Shown here: positions 17,553-25,560 of the stretch, piece by piece | Layout: each line of letters begins with the position of its first letter | Numbering within the stretch: position 1 is the stretch's first letter | DNA from: a virus | Reading direction: 5' to 3' (one strand) | DNA: 64,000 nucleotides | Virus record (IMG/VR): IMGVR_UViG_3300035698_012119 | Span: 16,668-80,667 of that record | Program-made: the position numbers and the translations under genes | Notes under the pieces: generated by a model | The model's input: the letters and a program-made list of their open reading frames with translations, nothing else | Database searches by the model: none | Told to the model about the DNA's origin: nothing

Positions 17553-19330
17553 TGGCGGAAGCAACTCTACAGAATGTCATTCAACATATGAAGGTAGAAG
17601 GTCAGCTGGTGCGAAACACTGGCACAAATTCTATCAGATCGGTAAAAATTGAACTGCAGAGTATCTACAAAACTGTGTTCGAACAGACCGCAATTCTGCA
17701 ACAGATGTTGGACCTTACGAAAGTTGATTCAGAGGCGGCAGAGCGACGCAGGCAGACTGCACAGGCAGATACGTCTAATGTTGTACCACAAATGGTTGCA
17801 CCTCCTGTGGTACAACCTGTCACTTCTTCTATGTCAAGCGACTCTGCGCTCATGTCAGCAATATCCAGTCTTAAAGGCGTAGGTATTCTTGCGGGCTCGA
17901 TGGCACTAGGTCTGGGAACTGCATTAGGCTTGGTCTCAGGACAATTAAAGGCAATAAGAATCTTAATTCCCGGTCTTAATTCTACAATTGCTTCTATATC
18001 AAAATTCTTTTCTGATTTTAAAGCAAACCTTACAAGTAAAATTACAAGCATTACAACTATCACTGGAAAGATATTTGACGGCGCATTGTCATTCATAAAG
18101 AACACTTTTTCATTAGGCGACAATTCAGGTATAGCTAAGGTTCTTGTGCCAATAAAAAATTATTTAAGCGACGCTGTAAAAATGTTTACAGGTATAGGTA
18201 AAACACTGGGCAGCATTTTTAGTTTTGTGGGCAAATGGTCAATTACATTTAAAGCGCTAAAAGGCAGTTTTGGCCTGATAGGATCAGCAATAGGGTCCAT
18301 CGGAAAGGTAGCAGGAAAACTATTTGCTCCTATAGCTATAATCACAACAGCATTCGACACGATAAAAGGCGCACTTGACGGCTTTGCTTCTGGTGGTATT
18401 CTTGGAGGTATACAAGGCGCAATCACTGGGTTTGTAACATCATTAATTACAGTTCCGTTAGATTTGATAAAGAATGCTGTGGCATGGGTATTAGGCAAAT
18501 TTGGCTTCGAAGGTGCATCAGAGGTTCTAAAAGGTTTTAGTTTTACAGACCTATATAAAGAATTAATAGGCTCGATATTCTCTGGCGTAGAAGGTGTGAT
18601 AAATTTTGTTAAGGATCTGTTTACAAGTCTTATTGACGGCGCATTTTCTGGTATTAATATGGCAATAGATTTTGTAAAAGGTATCTTTGGATTTGATACG
18701 AGTGAAGAACCATTCAAACTTCAAGACTGGATTATGTCTAAGGCAACAGAAATTTTTGAATGGATAGGTAAACTCTTCTCATTCCTTCCTTCAGTAGAGG
18801 AAATAAAGAATACTCTCATGTCTTATCTGCCCGAGTGGATGCAACCAGATTCTATTAATGCGCAACGAGACTCAATCTCCAATCAAATTTCCCAGCAAAG
18901 AGCATACATGTCAAGTGGCGATATGCGTGACTGGAAAGGCAAAAGCAGAGAAAATATAGTACAGGAGCTAGAAGATCAGAAGTCCCTATTGCCAGGATAT
19001 AGCACAGGCACTCGAGGATTTGTCGATTTTGGTGTCGGTTCTCCTGCTATGCTTCACGGCATAGAGGCTGTGGTTCCTAGAAACACTGCTGCGGGCTTGT
19101 TTCTTGCCAACAACTTTGATAAGAACTATGCTCCGATTTCAAAGAACATTGCAAACGTATCAACTGCTGCAATACAGGCGTCTGGCGCTGCACCGATTGT
19201 AATTGCAAATGCGCCAACCATTGCCCCAGTGACCAATAACGTGCGAGGAGCAACTAACTATAGCAACCAACGGATAACTGCTATGGGCAGTGGTTCTAGT
19301 GGTTCTGGCCTAGGCAGGTTTGCAAATTAA
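17552..19330 (+). CDS. tail tape measure protein
   Basis: 592 residues. There is a helical N-terminus (~1-90), then strongly hydrophobic helices around residues 95-140 and 240-310. The C-terminal segment STGTRGFVDFGVGSPAMLHG, then EAVVP, is the usual C-terminal motif of myovirus tape measures. T4 gp29 has 590 residues for a ~100 nm tail, so a similar tail length is expected. It overlaps the chaperone gene (TAATG). It scaffolds the tube inside the tail and sets its length. Confidence 0.85.
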   Translation: MAEATLQNVIQHMKVEGQLVRNTGTNSIRSVKIELQSIYKTVFEQTAILQQMLDLTKVDSEAAERRRQTAQADTSNVVPQMVAPPVVQPVTSSMSSDSALMSAISSLKGVGILAGSMALGLGTALGLVSGQLKAIRILIPGLNSTIASISKFFSDFKANLTSKITSITTITGKIFDGALSFIKNTFSLGDNSGIAKVLVPIKNYLSDAVKMFTGIGKTLGSIFSFVGKWSITFKALKGSFGLIGSAIGSIGKVAGKLFAPIAIITTAFDTIKGALDGFASGGILGGIQGAITGFVTSLITVPLDLIKNAVAWVLGKFGFEGASEVLKGFSFTDLYKELIGSIFSGVEGVINFVKDLFTSLIDGAFSGINMAIDFVKGIFGFDTSEEPFKLQDWIMSKATEIFEWIGKLFSFLPSVEEIKNTLMSYLPEWMQPDSINAQRDSISNQISQQRAYMSSGDMRDWKGKSRENIVQELEDQKSLLPGYSTGTRGFVDFGVGSPAMLHGIEAVVPRNTAAGLFLANNFDKNYAPISKNIANVSTAAIQASGAAPIVIANAPTIAPVTNNVRGATNYSNQRITAMGSGSSGSGLGRFAN

Positions 19331-19357
19331 AAAAGGAGCCTTCAGAAGGCTCCTTTT
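19331..19357. terminator. bidirectional intrinsic terminator
   Basis: Perfect inverted repeat AAAAGGAGCCTTC / GAAGGCTCCTTTT with flanking A and T tracts, starting right after the tape-measure stop codon and before the end of the convergent dUTPase gene. It can end transcription from both sides. Confidence 0.92.
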
Positions 19358-19381
19358 GTTTCGATTGCGTTGAGATAGGTG

Positions 19382-19897
19382 TTATTCTACTCCCGTCGAA
19401 CCCAAACCGCCTTCGCGGTCAGTCTTTTGAGTCGGACGTGACAAACGCTCTGTGAGTTTGCACTTATCCCTATCGATCTTCTGCAACTGTGCTTGGGCAA
19501 TTCTATCGCCTGCATATATTGTAATCGGCGTATCGCTTGCATTGTAGACCATTACGTATGTAGGATCAATGTAGTCCGAATCGATAACACCAACACCGTT
19601 TGCAAGCATCAGTCCATATTTTAGAGCCATGCTTGAACGAATGTAGATCTTCATCTCGTGATATTTGGGGATATCAAATATCAAACCTGTAGGGACAAGA
19701 GTTCTGAACGATGCGTGAAGCTGAATAGAAGGTTTGCCACCTGCAATTCTAACTGGTAGTTGCATAGTTTTGTTGTGAGGATTGTATGCTGTAACTTTGT
19801 CTTCCAGATCAAAACATGCACGAAGATCAAAACATGCTGACCCTTCTGTTGCAAATTCGGGGATTACAGCTGACTCTTTATCACGAAATATTCTCAT
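19382..19897 (-). CDS. dut: dUTPase (dUTP diphosphatase)
   Basis: 171 residues from the ATG at 19897, which has AGAGGA 10 bases upstream; an in-frame ATG at 19924 would add 9 residues. All five dUTPase motifs are present: ATEGSACFDLRA, RSSMALKYGL, NGVGVIDSDYID (catalytic Asp), GDRIAQAQL, and the C-terminal REGGLGSTG flap that closes over the substrate. It hydrolyses dUTP to dUMP, keeping uracil out of phage DNA and supplying thymidylate synthesis. It is the last gene of the minus-strand replication region and overlaps regA by 17 bases. Confidence 0.96.
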   Translation of the reverse strand: MRIFRDKESAVIPEFATEGSACFDLRACFDLEDKVTAYNPHNKTMQLPVRIAGGKPSIQLHASFRTLVPTGLIFDIPKYHEMKIYIRSSMALKYGLMLANGVGVIDSDYIDPTYVMVYNASDTPITIYAGDRIAQAQLQKIDRDKCKLTERLSRPTQKTDREGGLGSTGVE

Positions 19898-20330
19898 TGT
19901 ATGTTCTTCCTCTTTTGGTGCCAACTGTGTACTTGCTCTCTAACGACCAATTACTTTTTTCTTTGAAGGCAATGATTTTAATTTTGTTTAACTCCGCCAC
20001 GGGCGTATCAGATTGATCAGGGTACACAATTTCTAACAGTCCCCATTCTTCAAGAAGAATGGCTGTGGTGTTTCTACGTGCAATGTCTTCTTCGTCTAGG
20101 GTATTATGCTTTCCATCAAGAATAAACAACTCTTTGAAATGCATAATAGCGTACCGACTTGCATCTGTACTTTTGTCTTTTTTGTGTAGTATGTGACAGG
20201 ACTGGTACAAGATGCGTTCTCTCCGTGACGCAATTCCTATTCGTGTTAGTGTCTCTTTTATCTTTAGGAAATTGTCTGGGGTGATTAGCTCGATTTCTAC
20301 ACCGTGTCCTCTAAATAGGTTCTGATACAT
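19881..20330 (-). CDS. regA: translational repressor RegA
   Basis: 149 residues (T4 RegA 122). The core is very close to T4: KIKETLTRIGIASRRERILY, then QSCHILHKK (T4 KVKETLTRMGIANNKDKVLY, QSCHILQKK), FKELFILDGKH, EEDIARRNTTAILLEEWGLL, and a C-terminal ESKYTVGTK. RegA binds the initiation region of early mRNAs and represses their translation. Its place after gp62 and before dut agrees with T4 order 45-44-62-regA. A GATAAATA late-like box lies at 20394-20401 on the same strand. The C-terminal 10 residues are an extension beyond T4. Confidence 0.96.
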   Translation of the reverse strand: MYQNLFRGHGVEIELITPDNFLKIKETLTRIGIASRRERILYQSCHILHKKDKSTDASRYAIMHFKELFILDGKHNTLDEEDIARRNTTAILLEEWGLLEIVYPDQSDTPVAELNKIKIIAFKEKSNWSLESKYTVGTKRGRTYNENIS

Positions 20331-20411
20331 GTTATGTTCACTCTCATTTCTTGTTATTATCTACGACGAGTTCATTGTGAATGTTCGCATGTTTATTTAT
20401 CATTTTTATTT

Positions 20412-20891
20412 TTATTTTTTTGTGGGCTTCTGCTCTCCTGTTTCTGATAATGTACGTAGATCGCTGAGATTTTGCTCTGTAAGTAGTTTCAGGTATTGTT
20501 TTGCTATTTCAGGACGAACACCATACAACTTTTGAACCATCACAATGTCATCGTTCTTTTCTAGTTTGTGCCACTTTGAAAATCTCTTTCGCTTTCTGAG
20601 CGAACCCATGTAATAGTAGAACTGTGCTGTATCTGGTATACACGAATGTATATTCATCTCATTGGCGTGCAAGACCGTATCAGGGAAAAACCCAAACCCA
20701 CGATTGATGATATACGCTACATAGTCTTTTGCAACCTCAGGCTCCTGTGCAATCATGTCTTTTTTGGTTTCAGATACAGCTGTCATGAACTCGAACGGAC
20801 TTTTCTTCAACGTCTTCGTAACGACTTGTTCCTCAGCACAACCTTCATATGGCTTTATCACATCACACGCGTCAATTTCTACCAAACTCAT
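20412..20891 (-). CDS. 62: clamp loader small subunit gp62
   Basis: 159 residues (T4 gp62 187). The motifs FGFFPDTVLHANEMN and AQFYYYMGSLRKRKRFSKWH, then KLEKNDDI, line up with T4 (SQFPECMPAVYAMN; AHFNYLMAAVPRGKRYGKW, AKLVEDS). It forms the gp44/gp62 complex that loads the gp45 clamp on primed DNA. It overlaps the preceding small gene by 4 bases (ATGA). Confidence 0.93.
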   Translation of the reverse strand: MSLVEIDACDVIKPYEGCAEEQVVTKTLKKSPFEFMTAVSETKKDMIAQEPEVAKDYVAYIINRGFGFFPDTVLHANEMNIHSCIPDTAQFYYYMGSLRKRKRFSKWHKLEKNDDIVMVQKLYGVRPEIAKQYLKLLTEQNLSDLRTLSETGEQKPTKK

Positions 20892-21058
20892 AAATCCTTC
20901 CCACTGACCATTTTTTGCATCGTATCAGCACACTCTAAACACACAACAAGTACATGATCGCCGTCCGCCGTATTGATATGTAGACTGAACTTCTCTTTTT
21001 CACTGACCATCGCTGGACATAGCTTACACTTGACTTTCTTGGCTTTGAATATGCTCAC
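20888..21058 (-). CDS. small zinc-ribbon protein between clamp-loader genes
   Basis: 56 residues from GTG 21058, which overlaps the gp44 stop as GTGA; its own stop overlaps the gp62 start as ATGA. Two CxxC pairs (C11-K-L-C14 and C40-L-E-C43) about 25 residues apart form a clear zinc-ribbon pattern. T4 has no gene here. The double overlap means it is translated together with both clamp-loader subunits, so a role with the loader or clamp is inferred; no enzyme function can be assigned. Confidence 0.85.
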   Translation of the reverse strand: MSIFKAKKVKCKLCPAMVSEKEKFSLHINTADGDHVLVVCLECADTMQKMVSGKDL

Positions 21059-21999
21059 AAATCACACGATGCCATTATTTCTGTCAAACATGCAACCAAA
21101 TTCAACTCGTGATCAGGAACGGAAGTGTGTTGAAACTGGTATTTTCCAAGAAGAACAACAAAGTCAGCCATAGAGTTAAGGGGAACAACAGTAAGTCCTG
21201 TATCAAACAACTTGCGAAAGATGTTCGCGAAATCTTGGTCAGTATTAGAAGCGACCCACTTACGCATTTCTGTGAAGTTCTTGTCTTTCAAAAACACAAA
21301 CAATCCGTCAACAGACTCTTGTTTGAAGTTAACAAATATCCCCTCGTCAATTCTACCCGAAGAAGCGTATTTTTGCAATTCGTTAAGGGTCCGACGGAAA
21401 TCAGGGAAATGCTTTTCAACAACTTTCGCTACTACTTTTGTGTCAAAGTCCACACCTTCCTCTTTAAGGATCGAAAGTACTCGTTTGAAGAACTGCGCGG
21501 CTATTACAGGCTTCTCAGATTTGTCGATGGAAAATTCTACAAGAGAAAAACGTGAGTGAAGAGGCTCAATGATACGGTTTTTAAAGTTGCATGTGAAAAT
21601 GAATCCACAGTTGCGGCTAAACTCTTCAGAGAACGATCGAAGTGCATATTGTGTGTTTGGAGTGAGGTAATCAGCCTCGTCAATTATCACATACTTGCGA
21701 CCGCCCGCAAACGATACAGAGGACGCAAAATTTGAGATCTCATAGCGGAGAGTGTCGATGCCACCATTCAACGATCCGTTGATAATGATGTAGTCGCAGC
21801 TAAGCTCTTTGAGCATTGCGACTGCAGCAGTCGTTTTACCTGTTCCAGGCGTTCCAGAAAGTAGTAGGTTGGGGATGTTTTTATCGTCTACAAACTTTTG
21901 AAAAGACTTCGTTGTCTTTTCTGGTAGGATGATATCAGAAACTTTTTGAGGTCTGTACTTCTGGCACCACAGCATTTCAGCAGCAATTGAATCGAGCAT
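21055..21999 (-). CDS. 44: clamp loader large subunit gp44 (AAA+ ATPase)
   Basis: 314 residues (T4 gp44 319). It has Walker A GTPGTGKTT (49-57), Walker B VIIDEAD (104-110), sensor 1 in FTCN, and an SRF-like arginine finger (LHSRFSLVEF). ATG 21999 is preceded by AAAGGT at good spacing. gp44 forms the ATPase ring that opens gp45 and places it at primer ends; the loaded clamp is also the activator of late transcription. Confidence 0.97.
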   Translation of the reverse strand: MLDSIAAEMLWCQKYRPQKVSDIILPEKTTKSFQKFVDDKNIPNLLLSGTPGTGKTTAAVAMLKELSCDYIIINGSLNGGIDTLRYEISNFASSVSFAGGRKYVIIDEADYLTPNTQYALRSFSEEFSRNCGFIFTCNFKNRIIEPLHSRFSLVEFSIDKSEKPVIAAQFFKRVLSILKEEGVDFDTKVVAKVVEKHFPDFRRTLNELQKYASSGRIDEGIFVNFKQESVDGLFVFLKDKNFTEMRKWVASNTDQDFANIFRKLFDTGLTVVPLNSMADFVVLLGKYQFQHTSVPDHELNLVACLTEIMASCDL

Positions 22000-22033
22000 A
22001 ATATAATACCTTTGTGTGTGTTAATCAAATAGG

Positions 22034-22071
22034 GTGGATGGTGATGGTCTTTAAAGACCATCACCATCCAC
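22034..22071. repeat. 38-bp perfect palindrome between gp45-side gene and gp44
   Basis: Both 19-base halves (GTGGATGGTGATGGTCTTT and its complement) match without mismatch or loop. It overlaps the last codons of the small gene at 22051-22266 and sits 35 bases before gp44. As RNA it would make a very stable hairpin, a candidate attenuator or processing site that sets the gp45:gp44 ratio. No U tract follows on the minus strand, so it is not a standard terminator. Confidence 0.9.
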
Positions 22072-22266
22072 TTCGTGATCCATTTCGCCATCCACTTCGG
22101 TGGCTTCAGCTGAGTGGCTCTCTATAAACACAACAAACCTCTCGCGTACAGTTCCCACTGCAACTAACTCACTTCCTTTGAACGAGCCACGCTCTGTACA
22201 GGCATCAATGATGTTGACCACCATTCCAAGATCGTTTAGTGTCAGGCTGTTTTGTAGGTCAGTCAT
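22051..22266 (-). CDS. small conserved protein between gp45 and gp44
   Basis: 71 residues from ATG 22266, preceded by AAAGGGG at 7 bases; it overlaps the gp45 end by 8 bases. The core LTLNDLGMVVNIIDACTERG, then SFKGSELVAVG, is a short helical pattern that I recognise from the same position in other exo-T4 genomes. The function is unknown. The acidic tail (many D/E) is encoded within the palindrome. An upstream in-frame start would add 35 residues that overlap gp45 and is less likely. Confidence 0.8.
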   Translation of the reverse strand: MTDLQNSLTLNDLGMVVNIIDACTERGSFKGSELVAVGTVRERFVVFIESHSAEATEVDGEMDHEVDGDGL

Positions 22267-22933
22267 GTCGTTGCCCCTTTTTATATGTTGATTTTGATTC
22301 GATTGCAATGAAGTATGTAACTTTAGATGAACAGAATTTTGATATCCCTTTTGAGGACAGTTCAACTTCATAGTCGCCTGAGAGAAGAGGTAGATTCTCC
22401 GTTTTAATAATCAGCGAAAAAGTATCATCTGTATTGCCCAATTCGAACCCATACGAGTCAGCAGACGGGTTTGCACTGTCAATTGCTTGTAGATAACACT
22501 TGCCCTCAGCGCCCACAAACGCAATCTCAGGCAACTGAAAGACACTCGACGCCTTCAACACCTTTGATAGATCATCTGCAGAAAGTGAAACAGACACGTC
22601 AACAGATGGCAGCTTAATTTCTTTCTCTGGGGGCGAAATTATCATGGACGGATCAGCATAAACATACTTCGCCTTGCTCTTTCCTTCAACGATTGTGATA
22701 AAGCTGCTACCAAAGTCAAGATCAGGATCTGAATATAGGCTACATACAGACAAGAAGCGTGGAAGGTTGTATATTCCTGCTGTTCGTGGAAACTCGTCAG
22801 GAACAGTGGCAATTGCCATGATAGTTTTTAGCGGACTGATCGTTTTGAGTGTGTTGCCTTCTTTAAGAAGGATGGATTGGTTGATTCCTGCAAAATTCTT
22901 TAGTACTGTCATCGTTTCACTTGATAGCTTCAT
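22259..22933 (-). CDS. 45: sliding clamp gp45
   Basis: 224 residues (T4 gp45 228). The N-terminus MKLSSETMTVLKNFAGINQS parallels T4 MKLSKDTTALLKNFATINSG, and the two-domain layout is kept (AIYDLNGFL becomes GIYNLPRFL; YADPSMIISPP). It gives processivity to gp43 and, in T4, acts with gp33/gp55 as the mobile activator of late promoters. A near-consensus sigma70 promoter lies 33 bases upstream. Confidence 0.97.
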   Translation of the reverse strand: MKLSSETMTVLKNFAGINQSILLKEGNTLKTISPLKTIMAIATVPDEFPRTAGIYNLPRFLSVCSLYSDPDLDFGSSFITIVEGKSKAKYVYADPSMIISPPEKEIKLPSVDVSVSLSADDLSKVLKASSVFQLPEIAFVGAEGKCYLQAIDSANPSADSYGFELGNTDDTFSLIIKTENLPLLSGDYEVELSSKGISKFCSSKVTYFIAIESKSTYKKGQRHD

Positions 22934-22965
22934 AGTATATCCTTTGTATGTGTTGGAGTGTTATA

Positions 22966-22994
22966 ATTATAACAGATCTTGGCGTCGAAGTCAA
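22966..22994 (-). promoter_or_regulatory. sigma70 early promoter for gp45-44-62-regA-dut
   Basis: TTGACT (22989-22994), 17-base spacer, TATAAT (22966-22971) on the minus strand, 33 bases before the gp45 ATG. This is one of the best matches to the host consensus in the window. Confidence 0.9.
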
Positions 22995-22997
22995 TGG

Positions 22998-23022
22998 GGG
23001 ACCGCTCTTCAATAGCGGTCCC
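22998..23022. terminator. GC-rich hairpin just upstream of the gp45 promoter
   Basis: 9-bp stem GGGACCGCT / AGCGGTCCC with a 7-base loop. It follows dexA and the 33-residue peptide gene and precedes the gp45 promoter. No long T tract follows on the minus strand, so termination would be partial; it may insulate the gp45 promoter. Confidence 0.6.
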
Positions 23023-23110
23023 GTTCTATGACAGACGCTGATTTTCCTCGATAGCTGGGGCTGTATTCCAGACACAATCTACTGATCATTTCCTCACGAG
23101 TAGTTGTCAT
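23009..23110 (-). CDS. 33-residue peptide, unknown function
   Basis: ATG 23110 is preceded by GGAG at 7 bases; the peptide is MTTTREEMISRLCLEYSPSY followed by 13 further residues and ends in the GC-rich hairpin. It is basic and polar, without a membrane segment. The good RBS and the operon position after dexA are the only support. Confidence 0.45.
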   Translation of the reverse strand: MTTTREEMISRLCLEYSPSYRGKSASVIERDRY

Positions 23111-23144
23111 TTGTCACGCTCCATTTTTTGTAGAAGGGCGATTG

Positions 23145-23789
23145 TTATCTGTCGACGTTTTCCATGTCGAGCTCTGCACGCATAATTGCTTGCATACGAA
23201 GAATATTAGCCATAACGTCGATGCTCGAGTCTGCTTTTACATGAATGCTTTTCCAATATTCTTCATCGTTAATTGGCGCCATGTCAAGCTTGGGAAGATT
23301 GAACTCAAACTTCGAATCTATAAACGTTGACATGTCGCGGGACTTGTGACGAGGAAGGTGTTCGCGGATCACACCTTCTTTCGTTGATTCACAGAACAGA
23401 CGCCACAAGATTGCTGCATCATCCATGCTGTTCCAAGACCACCAAAGATCGATTTTACCGTACGGTGCTAGGTAATTTACGAATTCTTTCGTAAATTCGT
23501 CTACTGTAAGATCTTTAGAATGTGGCTTCAACGTCCTTTCAATAATCGCTTTGGGCTGAGATGTCCAAAACTCAACACCGTCTGACAGTGCCACACGTCC
23601 ACGCGCTTTTTGGTCAGCAATGCTAAACTTGAATCGTCTTATCTTTGAATAGGCTGATTTTGTAGTGTACGGAGTAGAGGATACCATTGTTTTTGTGTCG
23701 ACTACAGCAACAGAGCAGTCCAAGACAATACAGCTTTCAGGGTGGTAACCAAGCATTGAGAAGTCTATGAACAGAAACTTATCCTTCAT
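23145..23789 (-). CDS. dexA: exonuclease A, DexA-like DEDD exonuclease
   Basis: 214 residues from ATG 23789 (GGGAAC upstream; ATGA overlap with the previous gene). It resembles T4 DexA (227 residues): N-terminal FLFIDFSM (first acidic motif, D-x-x rather than the classic D-x-E; the Glu may be replaced), LWWSWNSMDDAAIL matching GWCRGMSFDFPIL, and ADSSIDVMANILRMQ matching HDSIHDCAKDILMM. It should be a 3'-5' exonuclease. The missing Glu in motif I is worth noting. Confidence 0.8.
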   Translation of the reverse strand: MKDKFLFIDFSMLGYHPESCIVLDCSVAVVDTKTMVSSTPYTTKSAYSKIRRFKFSIADQKARGRVALSDGVEFWTSQPKAIIERTLKPHSKDLTVDEFTKEFVNYLAPYGKIDLWWSWNSMDDAAILWRLFCESTKEGVIREHLPRHKSRDMSTFIDSKFEFNLPKLDMAPINDEEYWKSIHVKADSSIDVMANILRMQAIMRAELDMENVDR

Positions 23790-24312
23790 TACACGTTCCC
23801 GCTTTATACAAATTAAGTTCCATTTGCTTGGTTGTACCGTCCGTTGCACGTCCATAGTCACCGTCATACGTCTTCAATGCTTCTGCTTCAAACAACACAA
23901 ATTGAGCAATTCGAGTGCCTTGTTTGACTCTGACAGGCCCTGTTGTAACATGCAGTGCACCACCAACATTCCCACTGTATCCTGTATCATAAACACCCGA
24001 CGTGATGAACACTCCATTACGATTAAACGAGGAGCGAATTACCAGCCATCCAGCCTCACTCTCCCCGACCGAGACATCGCTACCCATTACAACATCATAA
24101 ACACCAACGTCTAAGTTAAAATATCCGTCGGCATCAACCTCGACATTGGTGCGATCGCGGTGCTGTTTTTTATCGTCATCAATCTCAAAAAGCGCAGATG
24201 AAATGGCGAATACTCTGTCCAATCGTACATCTATCGCGTTGGAGCTTACCATGTCCTTATCGACGTTGGTCGCTGTACTGTTGCTCTGTTCACTGGCGAT
24301 GTGTTTCATCAT
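23779..24312 (-). CDS. dUTPase/dCTP-deaminase superfamily protein
   Basis: 177 residues; AAGGAG precedes the ATG. Motifs: SSNAIDVRLDRVF, RSSFNRNGVFITSGVYDTGY, then SGNVGGALHV, and GTRIAQF. The trimeric dUTPase-fold family is clear. dCTP deaminases carry a Glu in the segment following PGFxG; here the segment reads SGNVGGALH without Glu, and an Asp (YDTGYSG) sits where dUTPases have theirs. A dUTPase or regulatory activity is therefore more likely than deamination. The phage also has a canonical dut at 19382-19897. Confidence 0.75.
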   Translation of the reverse strand: MMKHIASEQSNSTATNVDKDMVSSNAIDVRLDRVFAISSALFEIDDDKKQHRDRTNVEVDADGYFNLDVGVYDVVMGSDVSVGESEAGWLVIRSSFNRNGVFITSGVYDTGYSGNVGGALHVTTGPVRVKQGTRIAQFVLFEAEALKTYDGDYGRATDGTTKQMELNLYKAGTCNEG

Positions 24313-24647
24313 GTTTCCCGACGCTCCTTGTCCGTAAAATGTGTCAGAAGGATGATGTAATGCATCGACTTGAGAAGGTCCTTCCGGTTGATACCTTCTT
24401 TACGTCCAAGTCTCATGAGATATTTGATGGCTGTCCCTTGACACATTTCACTGGCAATGTCGAGTGATTCCCACACGTCTATTGTTTGAATCTCTTCCTT
24501 GCCGACGTAGTGTTGAGAATAAGTACTTCCGATGTACTCTCCTACGTCGCGGAGTATTTCTTGCTCACTAAACTTGTATTTAATTGGAGGCAAGTAGTGG
24601 TCGTCTGTCGTTTCTTTATGTTGGGGTTCGTCTAATTCATCTTGCAA
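24309..24647 (-). CDS. DUF3310 protein
   Basis: 112 residues from a TTG at 24647 with GGAG 7 bases upstream, overlapping the previous gene by 11 bases; a longer TTG start at 24701 exists but lacks an RBS. The C-terminal half IDVWESLDIASEMCQGTAIK, then YLMRLGRKEGINRKDLLKSM, is the DUF3310 pattern (annotated in some phages as a nucleotide-kinase-related protein, without proof). The gene lies among nucleotide-metabolism genes. Confidence 0.75.
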   Translation of the reverse strand: MQDELDEPQHKETTDDHYLPPIKYKFSEQEILRDVGEYIGSTYSQHYVGKEEIQTIDVWESLDIASEMCQGTAIKYLMRLGRKEGINRKDLLKSMHYIILLTHFTDKERRET

Positions 24648-25494
24648 GGTCAGTCTCCATGTTAATAAGGTTGTCGATATAATCACAATTGGTCCTGGCA
24701 AGGTTGATCAAGGCTGAATCGGTACATACCATGTCAAAATCAACCTCGTGCTCATACTTGCCGTTCACTAAGCCTGAAGGACTATTGTCGAATCTGACGT
24801 TGTTCAATCCTGCCCACACAGCAGCAGAACTGTCCCACGTGTTAATATACCCAAGGTGATCTTTGACCAGAGATATTTCATTGGGACCGTCGACCATTCC
24901 AAGCATGTGAACACGCTTGTTGTTGTCCTGGATCTTTTGTACAATCCCACGATCAACGAGGGCGTTCAGAAAGTGCCATCTGGAAAGAAACCGTTGAAGT
25001 TTGTTGTCTTGCTCTACGCCATATGCATTCGGTATAGCAAGAATGGACACGCCAATGTAATCTACGTGTTTGGAATCAGCTGCCCATGCAAAACCATCGA
25101 TTAGATCTTCGATGTCACCAATATTCGACTGTGGGACAAAGAATGTCCCAAACCCACCATCCCTGATTTCTCGGCTAGTTTCAACAGCTTTGTCGATTGT
25201 TTTTTGACCTGGCTCAGCAGGATAATCAGACATTACAATGTAATCGGCACCTACTGTTGTGCCCATCTCGACAAGCTTTGATGAAGGATACATAGGTAAC
25301 CCTTGCTTGAACATCTCAAACCCGCCGTTATCAAGAATTGTGATGTTATCAGGGTTTTCAAAATTTTCGTCGCTATACCACTGTGCATAACGTTGATCTG
25401 TTTCAACAAGATGTGCCAACACAAGATGTGTCTTTCTTCCTTTAGCAAAGTCGTCAAGGTGGGGGGTGGGCGCAATGTGACAAAAGTCTGTCAT
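24637..25494 (-). CDS. dpdA: DpdA/TGT-like transglycosylase (7-deazaguanine insertion, probable)
   Basis: 285 residues; ATG 25494 with GGAG at 7 bases is preferred over the ATG 12 bases upstream. A TIM-barrel-like sequence contains ILDNGGFEM near residue 55 (TGTs have ILDSGGFQ), GADYIVMSDYP, VDYIGVSILAIPN and a late TWDSSAA. This is consistent with the tRNA-guanine-transglycosylase superfamily and its phage DpdA branch, which exchanges guanine for preQ0 in DNA. Support comes from queD, queE and folE in the same gene run. No zinc-binding CxCxxC tail typical of tRNA TGTs is seen, as expected for DpdA. Fold assignment is by motif only. Confidence 0.65.
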   Translation of the reverse strand: MTDFCHIAPTPHLDDFAKGRKTHLVLAHLVETDQRYAQWYSDENFENPDNITILDNGGFEMFKQGLPMYPSSKLVEMGTTVGADYIVMSDYPAEPGQKTIDKAVETSREIRDGGFGTFFVPQSNIGDIEDLIDGFAWAADSKHVDYIGVSILAIPNAYGVEQDNKLQRFLSRWHFLNALVDRGIVQKIQDNNKRVHMLGMVDGPNEISLVKDHLGYINTWDSSAAVWAGLNNVRFDNSPSGLVNGKYEHEVDFDMVCTDSALINLARTNCDYIDNLINMETDLAR

Positions 25495-25521
25495 GTAGTT
25501 CTCCATACTATAAATGCAAAG

Positions 25522-25549
25522 AAGTGGAGGGCATTGGTGCCCTCCACTT
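25522..25549. terminator. 12-bp hairpin upstream of dpdA
   Basis: AAGTGGAGGGCA / TGCCCTCCACTT with a 4-base loop lies between the T-fold gene and dpdA. No strong T tract follows on the minus strand. It may be an attenuator or RNA processing site. Confidence 0.65.
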
Positions 25550-25560
25550 ATTAGTTCTGG

